From positions 868,001 to 932,000 of the forward strand of contig VTFK01000021.1 in assembly GCA_009617715.1 (NCBI GenBank): a DNA stretch of 64,000 nucleotides, given 5' to 3'. Below the pieces are notes generated by a model. The model searched no databases, was not told where the DNA came from, and worked only from the letters and a program-made list of their open reading frames with translations. Below, piece by piece: positions 41,401 to 53,400 of this stretch; the first letter of the stretch is position 1, and each line of letters opens with the position of its first letter. Made by a program: the position numbers and the translations under genes. This DNA is from Plectrocnemia conspersa. Its lineage: Eukaryota > Arthropoda > Insecta > Trichoptera > Polycentropodidae.

Positions 41401-44400
41401 CAGTTGTGCGCAAAATGTGCGCGCGCGTCGGGATGTTGAACTCGATCGATCTTCTCGCATGTGTGTATCTGCGTACATTGTATTATTATTATAAGTAGTA
41501 CCTCCGTTACTTTTGGAATCTTCTCATTCATACATTTCTTGGTCCATTCGAGTAGCTCGGAAGGAAATGTTTGTCACTCGCCGTGAATGCTAAGCGGCGA
41601 TGGGGATCTCCTCATTATGCACAGATCGTAATCTTGGCTGTCGCTGCGAACGTGTATCCTCTGCGCGAGATCGGATTGACAAAATTTGAATTCCCAGATT
41701 CACCCCTGTGAGAAACATGTCCAGGATAAAGTATCGTGAATTGAAATGATAATTAAAAGGAACTCCAGATAAATAAATTTAATAAATACAGTGGTGCCTT
41801 GACTTACTAGTTTAATTCATTTCGTGACGGAGCTCGTAACTCAAATTACTCGTATGTTAAATTAATTTTTCCCATTGATATAAATTGAAATGTTCATTTC
41901 TTTTTTTATCTGTAAATTTCCATTATTATTTAGAATAACTTTTTTCTCATTTTTATTTTCTGGAGTATTTTTAATATTTTTCCATATTTTAAATTGGGTA
42001 TTATTAGCATCATTAAACATTTTATTATAGTAATCCACTTTTATTTTTTCCGATAAGCAGTTACAGCGTCTCTATTGTAGCTAGATTTTTCTGGGTTATG
42101 ATAATACTAGGTTCTAGCTTCTATTTGAGATAACAAATATTTATATTTTTAATCAAGTTATTTAGATGCTCAACAAACCATGAAACGTTGCCTATAATTT
42201 TATTATCTCAACTTTTTGTCAAGGTTTTTTATCTAGCAGTTTTAATTTTATTTATAAAATTATTCAAGTCTCATTGACATTTTCCAATAATTTAAAATTG
42301 AAAGTATTTATTATATTTTGTAGTTGTCTATAGCTAATTTTTAATATCTCTTTAATTAGTTCACGATTGTTTGATATTTTTTTCATATTATTTAGACATT
42401 TTATAAGCAACATATTATGATCACTTATAGCATTGTCGATATTATAATTTTTTCCTATTAAATTAAAATTTGACATAATATGACCACTGCGACGGCACGA
42501 TTTTATTGCTTTTGACGTGGATTTTTGACTTCTGAGAAGGGATAATTGTTTTTTGCGCTCTCTAATTGGTCAAAATTTGGTTTAGATATGCTTCATTCGA
42601 TTCTTACTTATTAAGTCGTAGTATTGTTATTAACTTCGATAATGGAGCGTTTCCGCTGCTGATTTTATTGCTTTTAACGTGGATTCTAAGCAGGGGCTTG
42701 TCCAGAAAAATGCATGTCATTTAATGAAATATTTTTTTTCTTTCTTTACAAGCAGAGTGGAAATGAAGGATTGGTACGTTGAGCCGAGTGTCACGTAAAC
42801 AAATTTGCATAAAACTACACTTCCAAATTAATAATCACCTTTTAATTTTTCAGCAATTCTCGAATTCGGCCGGAAATGACCTTCCTGAAATGGTTGGTAC
42901 TGCTTCGTCGAGCCAAGCCGCCGTAGCCGTCGACACTGGAATAGTGAACCCCATAGCCGACAGGGAGTTCACCATATTCGGTCCACTCGCACCGGACAAC
43001 TATCCGAGGCCACACGGCGTGCCAGATTTGTCGCCCGAACACCACAGGATTGTCCAGATACAGTTTTTCGGACCGCCAGACGTCGAAAACAACAACCCGC
43101 CATTCGAGAGCAACAACAATGGTCCCATCTCTCCACAAGAGTTGGAGAACATTGTCAACAACAATGCCGAAAACTACATAGTCAGCGAATACGAGAATAG
43201 AAACTTAAATTATAACAATGTGAATAACGAAAACGTGGATGCGGAGGAGCCGCCGCAGTTTGCGAGGAACGTTCCGTCTGCTTTTCTGGAACCGCCGATG
43301 ATGAGGCATATCGAGGAAGCGAGACTGGGAAGATTGGAAGAGCACCACGATTGGTTCGGTAAGTGTTTTTAATTGATAAAAATCGATGCGGAATCCCCAA
43401 TTATATTTTAACGCACACCATATGTTGCAGAAAATCCGACGGATTATTATCCACGCAATCAACTGCAATATTTGCAAGAAATAGGACGTGGTTGGTTTGG
43501 TCGGGTACGTGCTAATTACTCCTTATGTACCTTTTATGTTTGCATACTTTGAACGTGTATTTGTGTTGCAGATTGTAGAAGCTGAAACTCAAGATGGTAA
43601 AAATGAGTTGCGAGCAGCGTCATCTTCGTCGTCACCGAAATTACCGAAGGTTGCTGTTAAGATTTTGGATGAAAACGTTAGCGTTGGAGAAAAATGCGTG
43701 TTTCTGGACGAGTGCAATATATACAAGAACACTAGCAATAAGAATGTCCTGAAAATGATTGGATATAATTTGGGACAAGATCCTTGGCTTGTGATATTTG
43801 AATATTGTTCATTAGTAAGTATAGTAATATTTTAATTTGGGTTTGCAATACCGGAATATATTTTCAATTGTAATGTGTATTTAATGTAATATATTCAAAC
43901 CACTTTAAATGTTAGTGAAATTAATATTTATTTGATTTAATAATATGGAATAAGGGCGAAGCTCAGTTTGTAAAATCCAGAGAAGATTTCAAATTTTTGT
44001 TTCCACACTTTCATCAACATTCTTATCAATTTGTAGTAATCCTAATCCTAAAATAGTTTCGCGCAGCTGTTTAGCTATTGCATTTTTTTTAAAGTAATTG
44101 AAAAATACACTAATTAAAGTTGAAATTGGCAATAGAATAAAGGTATTTGACTAGAAAAGGTCGAAAATAGAATTATTGTGTTAGACGTGAATCCAATAAG
44201 AGCTAGGAAAAATTTAGTATTAAAAAGTTGCCTGTAAAATTTTTGTACTGCTTGAAAAGTACAGGAGTGTGACAAAATAATGGGACCAAACATTATTTTT
44301 CATATCTTTATAGTTTCTCTACATACTTTTATTTAATTTACAAAAATAAAAACAATATTTTTACACAAACAATTTATTTTCATACATTTTTAATTAAAAA

Positions 44401-47400
44401 AAAAACATATCTAGTAACACTTCCTTCCTCTTTTATTACTTAGAGTACTCTTCTATGCATACTCTATATTCGCTATTAAAGTTTTTTTATTTTTAATAAA
44501 AAACACCACACATTTTCAATATTATTTTTTTTAAATATCTAATTTAGTATTTCAGCACTTGTATACAACGGATTTAAGAATTGCTCAACAATTTTCTATT
44601 GCATTTAAACCTGGCCAAATTGTAATTACTCGTTTTTTATATTGACTTCCGTGTAGCAGGGATCTCCATCTTAATATAAAGTTATTGTTTTTAAGTTTTT
44701 GTCAATAAAATATGGGTAAAAATATCTTTTGATACATTGTTTCTAGAACTAAATAAAGGGGACTGGCACCCCTGCCGCTAATAACAGACCATAACACCAC
44801 TTACCTTTTTATACATGTTTCTCTGTACTTCCCTGTAAGTCGCCTATGCATATAATCGCATTGTTCGGTCAATGTGTGCATGATTGTCTCATCCGAGAAA
44901 CAAACAAAAAAATACTGTAAACATTTATAGCGTGAAATTAACAATTAACAAATTTAATAATAAATTATTATTAACAAATTTAAATTAATCAGTTTAAAAC
45001 ATAATTTAAAGACATACTTTTTTCCAATCATTAGAAATCTAATCTCGGTGTTGCTTGGCCCATTCGAAACGTTTTTTTTCATCGTGTTTGTTAGTCGTGG
45101 CTTTTTTACTGCGGGACTGCTTATCCACCTCGCATAATCAAAATTGTTTCTATTGCATTTCGCAATGCAGTAGAAACAATTTTTTTGTCAGTCCAAGGAG
45201 TCGTTTTATGTTTTTGTCCACATTTATGACCCCCCGATAACACGGTAGACCCCGATAACACGATAGATTCCCCGATAACACGGTAGTCCCCCCGATAACA
45301 CGGTAGACCCCCCGATAACACGGTAAATTGGGGATGTGCTATTTGGGTGCCCGATACTTTACAGAAATGCTTTTTGTTTGAGCCATTTTATAAAAAATAC
45401 TGTTTTACACAAAAAAAATTAAAATTATTATTAAATACTATCAAATTAATACATAAATTACCAATTGCAAACAATTTTGATTTGGGTGATTAGAAAATAA
45501 AACAATTATTTTATCCAAATGTTTTGACAGAACTACAAATTGGTGCACACTGAATATAGGTAGTATCTTTTGTTCAATCTGTAACTGTATCTTATCCTCA
45601 ACTTTTCAAATCATCGCATACTAACGAGCTTCAAATATTTTAACGCACAACATTTATTTCCTACATTAGTTGCTTGCAAAATATGGAGTGGTCCAATTAT
45701 TTTGTCACACCCCTATAGGTTAAATTAATAATTCTTAAATGCCAGTAATTGGGTATTGAAAATTTGTCTGGAATACTGGTATTGAAAGCGCTAATTGTAA
45801 TATATACGTAATTAAATATATGTTTAATATATATAAATCGTTGATTTCAGGGTGATTTAAAAACGTTCCTCAGATCTAATATATCATCGATTGAAAGCTA
45901 TAACGGTAGAGGCATACCTTTGAAATTCCAATGTGATATAGCATCAGCCATTACTTATTTGCATTCTCATAATATAATTCACCCGTAAGTATAATGATCT
46001 AAATGTTTTTTCAATGATTGACATTATAATAATCGATTTTTATTTTTTTAGAGATATTGCTTGTCATAGTTGTATGGTTTCGGATAGTTTAACAGTCAAG
46101 GTGGGCGATTATGGTGGTGCTGTGAATCACCATCCGTCAGATTACTTCGAAGCATTTGATAAATCAGTGCCGATTCGGTGGTTGGCACCGGAATGTTGGT
46201 CTAAAAAAGTAAGTTTCGATCTTAAAGACTCGAGTCTCAGTTGTAGAATATTGTTTTAAATAATCGTTATTGTTTTAGTTTACAAAAGAAGGTAACATAT
46301 GGTCGTTTGGAGTGCTACTATGGGAATCGTGTTCTTGGGGTGCTTTGCCGTATGATCAATTCAGTGACGAACAAGTTATATCGTCCGTTTTAGTCAGGAA
46401 CGGTGTAAGACTGCAGCAGCCCATTATTAGTAATGATTATGTATTGTATTTGTAAGTGTTTGTATTTATACTTTTTAATTTAATTTATTTAGAATGTTTT
46501 TTATAATGGAAATGTTATTGTAGATATCAAGTGATGCAGTCTTGTTGGCAAGAAAATCCGTCAGACAGAACCACAGCTGTTCACGCGTTATCGTTGCTGA
46601 ATTACATCTACTCCAATTATTTTGGATCGATTGATGTTAAAGAAGACAGTGATCCTTTGATGTCGAGTTTCGAAGAGCGATGGCAAACGCTGAAGCCTAA
46701 TAGTATTCCAAAGATCGATAACGGAATGACTTCAGAATTGAAGGATTATTTAGCTACCGTCGACCCGGAGGAAGATAATATGGTCAAGTTTGACGGTGAT
46801 TCTATATGTCCGGCTGAATCCGAAGGCTCCACCGAAGTTTTGATGGACGATTTTTCCGAAAAGACGAAATCGGACAGTCTGACAAACTTGCACGGATCAC
46901 TAGAGTCCATCCAAGAGAGGAGCGTTATGGAGTGCGAACAGGCCTCGTATAAGTGTTTTGGCGAGGCGTCAAAAGGTCCATTAAATAATAAGTTAAGTAG
47001 TTGCGAGGTGGCCCCGTGGCTGCAAGATTTGCCGGTGACGTCCCAAGAAGACATGTCCTACATAAAGACAGTCAGTGATGTTATTAGTGATTTAGATAAC
47101 ATGCTCAGTTCAGAGAAAACGTCCAGTTCGGAATCCAGTCACCAAACTAGTCCTTCCAGGGAGATTTCGAATCACACCGTCTCTTCTAAAAAAGACAAAT
47201 CCATAGACACTCTGTATAACATTAGGAAGGACGATTCGGATTACGAGACCGAAGTGCACGCCGACAGCAGCGAACTGTTGCCGACCGACAATAAGGATTC
47301 AGTATTCGACGCTTCCATGGACGAAGACGCCAACTCGTTTAGCCAAAACAATGAATCGCAAAATGTACCTGAATTAAATACAATTAAAAACAGTAGTGAA

Positions 47401-50400
47401 CAAGACTTTTATCCTACGTTAGACTTCAGATTAGCTAAAATAGAGAATAATTTAGATGAAACTAGAGAAGTGCATCCTATTTTCCAAACAAAAGGCATTA
47501 TCAATACGCAAGATTATGACTCTTTGCAAGACACCAGTTACATACCTGATTCTAATTCGAAGGTTTCGAGCGATGAAAAGTTAGAATTCAGACGGCAGAA
47601 CAGTTCAGGTTCGGAAACAGAAGACGAAGTGTGGAAGAAGAGAGTCGAAATGGGTACTATTACAGAGAAGATTAAGTTAAAATCGAAATCTGTGACGGAC
47701 TTTATGGTTCTCACTCATATAGATATGGATTTTACGGACTTTGAGAGCGAAGATACGTCGTATACGTCAGTCGATGGTAAATTTGTTCCATCGACGGCCG
47801 ATAGAGCACGGAAAAGGTTCAAAAACGATTCTCCGCACAAAGATTCTAGTTTGCCGATTGAAGAATATCTCTCGTTTCCGAGAAATTTCTCGTTTTCTTT
47901 ATCAAATAAAAACGATAACTTCAACAGACCCATCGATCTAATTAAACTCAAGAAGAGTTTGCGGAATATGACTTTGAGAAGTATCAGACCTACGAAGAGT
48001 ATGAGCGATTTGTCGTCGATGCAAAACAAGAATGTGTTCATCAACGATTTGCGAAACTTTAAAAAATTTTTGGACTCTTTTTTAGGGAGCGACGATAAGA
48101 TCAGATCGATAGAATCTACGGATGCGAATATATCAGAAAGAATCCAAGAAACGGTAACAATCGAAAAATGGCCTAACGATTCTTGGGATACTACCAAGTA
48201 TATGAACCTCCCTGAAGAAATGATTCTATCTCATGTTAATATTCCCGTAGGAAGTGAAATAAAACGGAAGGGAATTAGTATAAATTTGTATGAAAGTAAA
48301 GATTCAGATGTGTCGAACGCGTGTGAAAGTTTTTCCGTAGATTTAGTACAATCAGAACCTCAATGGAATCTTGTTACAAGTACGCCAGAAATTAACGATG
48401 GCCAAAATGAGAGCAATTCTCATGTTAAAAATATTGATGTAAGTTTAGAAAGTGCCGATTCGAAAGATTTAAAAACTGTTTTAATTAAGGACGAAACTGT
48501 TCCTCAAGTACAAAATGAACTAGAAGTAAATTTTCAATCTATCGATGATTCGTTAAAATCTATTCCGTCTGTTTCTTCGTCCGTACAGATAGAAGACGAT
48601 AGTGCTGAAAATAAACCAGTGATAAACTTTAAAACAAACGATAAAGATTCAATTGTATCACTGGGGCCCTTCACTGATTGCACGCTCGATCTCTACACTG
48701 GCCTTAAAACGAATTTCAGAGATTGCAGTGAAATACCAGAAGAAGAAGCTCTGATGTTTTCTTCGAACTTCAACGATGTTCATAGAACGCCTACTAAACT
48801 GAACGAAAGCGACGCCATACCCAAACAAGACAATTACCAAGTGTCATCGGCTTACTTTTTCAACAGTCCTGCCGTTCCCATGAACACTCTTCTAGATGAC
48901 GATAAACATATCGATTATTCTCTGGAAACGTGGGACCGATTCCTCGGATCGAGCTTCGATAATACTTCACCCCAGAATTTCGATAGTATCTTTCCGGACG
49001 TGAACGTGTCATCCTCTCATTTGGATAGCGAGCCTTTGCCGGAACCAGTGCCAAGCGTATCGAGCGACGATGATAATAATAAACAATCGTTAGCGAATCC
49101 ACTTGTACAGTTCGATTATAACTATGAAATGTTGCGTCAGAGAGAGCTAAACAATTTGACGTCGAAACTAGCCATTGCGGAAAACGAAAACAATTTGAAT
49201 ATCGAGTATTCTTCGCAAGATATAGATCCTGAATCTGAAGAATATAGAGACGATAGCATTGATGATAATTTAAAATCTGAAGAAGATGATGATATACCGC
49301 CTTATATTGAAGAGAGTGAAACTTTGGAGGAGGTACCTTCTGAAGGGTGGTTTTTACATGATAAAAGGATGGATTTGAGTAACGATAAAGGCGATGATAG
49401 CGATTCGTATGAAGAGAAGCCCGATTCACACATTGTGATTGATCCTGAAAGTGTTAAGGCATTGAGAACCGAACTGGAATTGAAGCTTCCTTTAGCACAG
49501 GTATGTATCAATTTATTTTTAAACTTTAACACATGTACGCTGGGACTTTGACTCTTTTACTTGACGTCGGAGCACGTCCACATAGATATATTTAATGCTA
49601 AGATATGTCACTATTAGGATTTGATAAATATTGTTAAAAAATATTAAATTTTGTACTACATTTCCATGATTTACTTGTACAACTTTTCATTATCATTTAT
49701 TGAGCAGTATAAAGTGTAATATTATTTCTGGTCTTTGTAAAAACGACATAAGGAATTTATGAAATGGTCTTTCATATTATGCAACTTAATTTTTTTTTAA
49801 TTAGTTATTTAAATAAATAATGTACCTAACTAACTGTCACTCACTGTCATGAAGTACCTCAGCTAGTTATACCTAATTATTGTTTTTTATAAACAATATT
49901 TAAATATAAAAAGCTAGATACATTTCAATTTTTGTTACTTGAAGCCAAAATAGGGCTAGTTCAAAAGGCGCCAATTTTTGTTTTATGCTATGTACAGGAA
50001 TGTGACAAAATAATTGGACCAGACATTATTTTTCATATTTTCGTAGTTTCTACATACGTAATTTAAAAAAGTTAAATCAATATTTTTACACAAACAATTT
50101 ATTTTTGCACTTCATTTCTCTTTTATTATTTAGAGACATCTTCTAAGTATACTATCTATATTCGCTATTATATTATATAATAGTTTATTTTTATTTTTAA
50201 AACGTTTTTAATGTTTTTTTTTCAAAATCTGAATTAGTATTTGAGCACTTGTATACAATGGATTTAAGAACTACTCAACAATTTTCTATTGGATTTAAAT
50301 CAGGTGAATTACCTGGTCAAGGTAAAACTTGTATATTTTTGCTTTGCCGAGTAATTCTGTATTGATTTTGCCGTGCTATTATTTTTTTGTTAAAAATCAT

Positions 50401-53400
50401 CGCCTACTAACGAGTTTCAAATCTTTTAATGCACAACATTTTTTATTTCTTCATTAGTTGCTTGCAAAATATCAAATGTGAAATGTTGGAATGGTCCAAT
50501 TATTTTGTCACACACCTGTATAATAAAAATGTAATTCACTACATCAGTAATGATTACGATTACATAAAATTATGACAATTATATGTAAGATATATTACTG
50601 TTCCAGAAAATTATTTAAGCAAGTCGAAAGTAAACTAGTGTAAAAGTATATTTTTTTCTAGTACGTCGACCCCCCCCCTATAGCGTAGAGATTGGGACTT
50701 CGTTATAGGGGACTAGACACCCATACAAAATTTGAGGTTAAGTTCTTTCAACTGTATTTTGTGAATTTAACGAAATCAGCAAATCAAACGTTTTCCCCAT
50801 TTTTATGTATAAAATGACCTTGAATTTAGTTTGTAAATAAGAATGTCTTTGATTTTACGAGTGCAAACGCAACAGTTTTTTGAGTTATTTTTTTAAAATG
50901 CGTAAGCCTAAAAAATAAATATAATTTTTTTAATTTTTTCTGCAGTATGTTTTTTTAGGATATTAATAAAAACCTATTAATTATATTAAAAACAAACAAT
51001 AATCGTAGAAAGGAAAAAGTTAATCATTTTTTAAATCGTAACACAAGGAGATGAATAGTTTAATAGTTTGTCGTAATCAAATTGCTATCTATATAATAAA
51101 TATTGGGTCTTTTCTGTATGGAACGTAAATCAAATATAGTGTAAATTGTTGAGTACCACTGATGATTGCTAGTTGAATAAATATAATTTTTGTAAAATTA
51201 GAAATTTAGATAAGATATTGATTGACAAGTTTTCCAAATCTTGTGTTTAAATATACACTGGATAAGAAGTTATGTTTTTTTTTTTGTAAAGTTGCGAATT
51301 CGTCCCGTCTTTGCGTGAACACGTGTGTCTATAGCGTCCGGCGTCCATGTGTTAATATAATAACAATGCATGGTTTTAAAATATTTTTTATTTCAGATGA
51401 TGAGTCAACGAATGAGCATGGATGTTGCACCAATGACTGAAACTGAATGTTATGAAAATGTTGCCTCTTGTTCGACGAGCAGCGAACAGCCTACATTAGT
51501 ATTGGCAAAGATCGAACCTAAGAAAAAATCCATTGATGAAAAATCGTCTGTCGAAACACAAGTCACACAAAATGAAGTTCTTATTCATTATAATAATGTG
51601 TATGGAATAGTTCCGCTAAGTCCTATCCAGGAGGAGAGCTGGTCAGAGTTTTCAGAGATGGCTAGAGTGGGCGAATTCGAGAGATCTGATACGTCTAATA
51701 GCTTATCTCTCGGTCAGCAGAATAGTGTGCCAATAGAAGAACTGCCTCTAGAAGTTCAAATGGATATCATCGACAATAAAGAATTGCAATTAAAGAAGTA
51801 TGAGGAGAAAGTGAAAATGTATATGAATGATGATCCAAACGATGATTCGCAGGGATCTAATCAAACATTTGTGGCATTGGACGATGAGAATATTAAGTTG
51901 AATGGAAGGTCAGTATTACTTATTTTTATATAATACAACAAGTATTTTATATTGTTTTTATGTTGTAGATTGAGTCTCAGCACTGATAGTTTGAATTGTT
52001 TGGACGACCAAAACGATGATGATTTTGTTCATAAAGAAGACAATATCGCAGATTATCCGTTGCCAAGTCTACCGAGCACCGAACCACTGTACGAAGAACA
52101 CTCGCATACTAAATCTAATGAAGAAATATCGCAAAATGTTGATAATTTACTCAAAAACATATCAAAGACATTAAAACATGCGTCGAAAATTGGATCAATC
52201 GATCCAAAATGTACGACTTCAGTGAATTCTGATACAGATCAATCAGAAAATGTTTCATTGAACAATAGCTCAGGATCAAAAACGTACGTAATTGAAGGCA
52301 GAGTTCCCGTTCCTGACGATGGAACTTACGTTTGTAATAAAGTTATCGATGTACCGGATGATATTTCAAACGTGTCTAAGATAACGCAACCCTCGTTCGT
52401 GTCCGACATGAACACGTCGATAGTTTCGGATAGTCAATTGAAACCGTCGGATAAATCAGTATCGCAAAATTTACATACAAAGACTCCTAGTATGGATTCT
52501 TGGTGTTCAAACGATACTCTTTTCAACGTCGAGGAAAACTTTGATGATATATGCTCGTTTAACGATTTTCCTGCAAGTCCGGATAAATGTGAAGATGAAT
52601 TCAGATCTGATACACCTACCAATATAGAGTGTGATGAACCAAAGAACGCGATGCTGCCGATCCTTGAAGCTGCAACTTGTTCAAGAGCAGTTTCTGCATC
52701 AAATATGTTCAAGCAACCGTCGGTCGAGATGGTCATGAATTATCCTGAGAATGTCGACGATATCAATTCAAGATTTATTGATATTGAAGGTATTGTTGCA
52801 GTTGCAAATATGCATGATCTGGAAGAGTCACAGCTTCATATCAATAAAATGATTCCAGTCAACGATACAGGAAGCAATATTGAAAACATATCTGAAGTTT
52901 CTATCTCTGATCAAGTGAATACAGTAGAGAATAATATGCTGGTGCTGAAAACGTCATCTAGCGATTCTTGCAACACTAGTAAAGATGTCAAAGAATTAAA
53001 CAAATCGATTGATGAAGACGAATTAAGTCATTACGAAAACGTGCCCAGGCAAATGAAAACGCCGCGAGTGACAGAAATGCAGACGACTTCTACTGATTTT
53101 TGCATAGGCGCCACTTCGACTCCGTTAGGCAATCATGAGTCACTTCCTGTTGAAAATAAACAGTACGATATGTCGCAAGATTCTATCGATTCAGCTCAGA
53201 ATTTAATCGACGATCAGTTTGAGTTCTTGGATAACATAGCGCCTGCTCATTCATCTATCGATGAAGAGACCAGTTGCTTTGATTTCGGAGAAGGGGCTCC
53301 GAAAGACGAAGAACACGGCGACTCGAATGAACAGTTCGGTAATAATTTATCCATCATTAACTACGTAAGCATTGAGCAGCGCTCCGAAGACTATTGCAAG

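Larger units (their letters stand above)
28866..42853 (+). other. LMTK: LMTK intron 2 (14 kb)
   Basis: No further in-frame exon was recognised. It holds a SETMAR-type mariner relic, a piggyBac-like relic, a Tigger element with an internal deletion, family A fragments, a mariner fragment, a piggyBac-type MITE and a LINE fragment. GC-richer islands occur near 29380-29930, 33020-33350, 37130-37600 and 41280-41480. The stretches 31340-32160, 33600-35480, 37620-39400 and 40460-41280 show nothing I can assign. Confidence 0.6.

Noticed and set aside
45230..45325. CRISPR-like array
   Set aside because: Units are directly adjacent without unique spacers, in a eukaryotic genome, inside a transposon. 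It is a minisatellite.
48860..49429. 189-codon - frame, and similar at 47715-48197
   Set aside because: Antisense shadows of LMTK exon 9, caused by its Asp/Ser codon usage.
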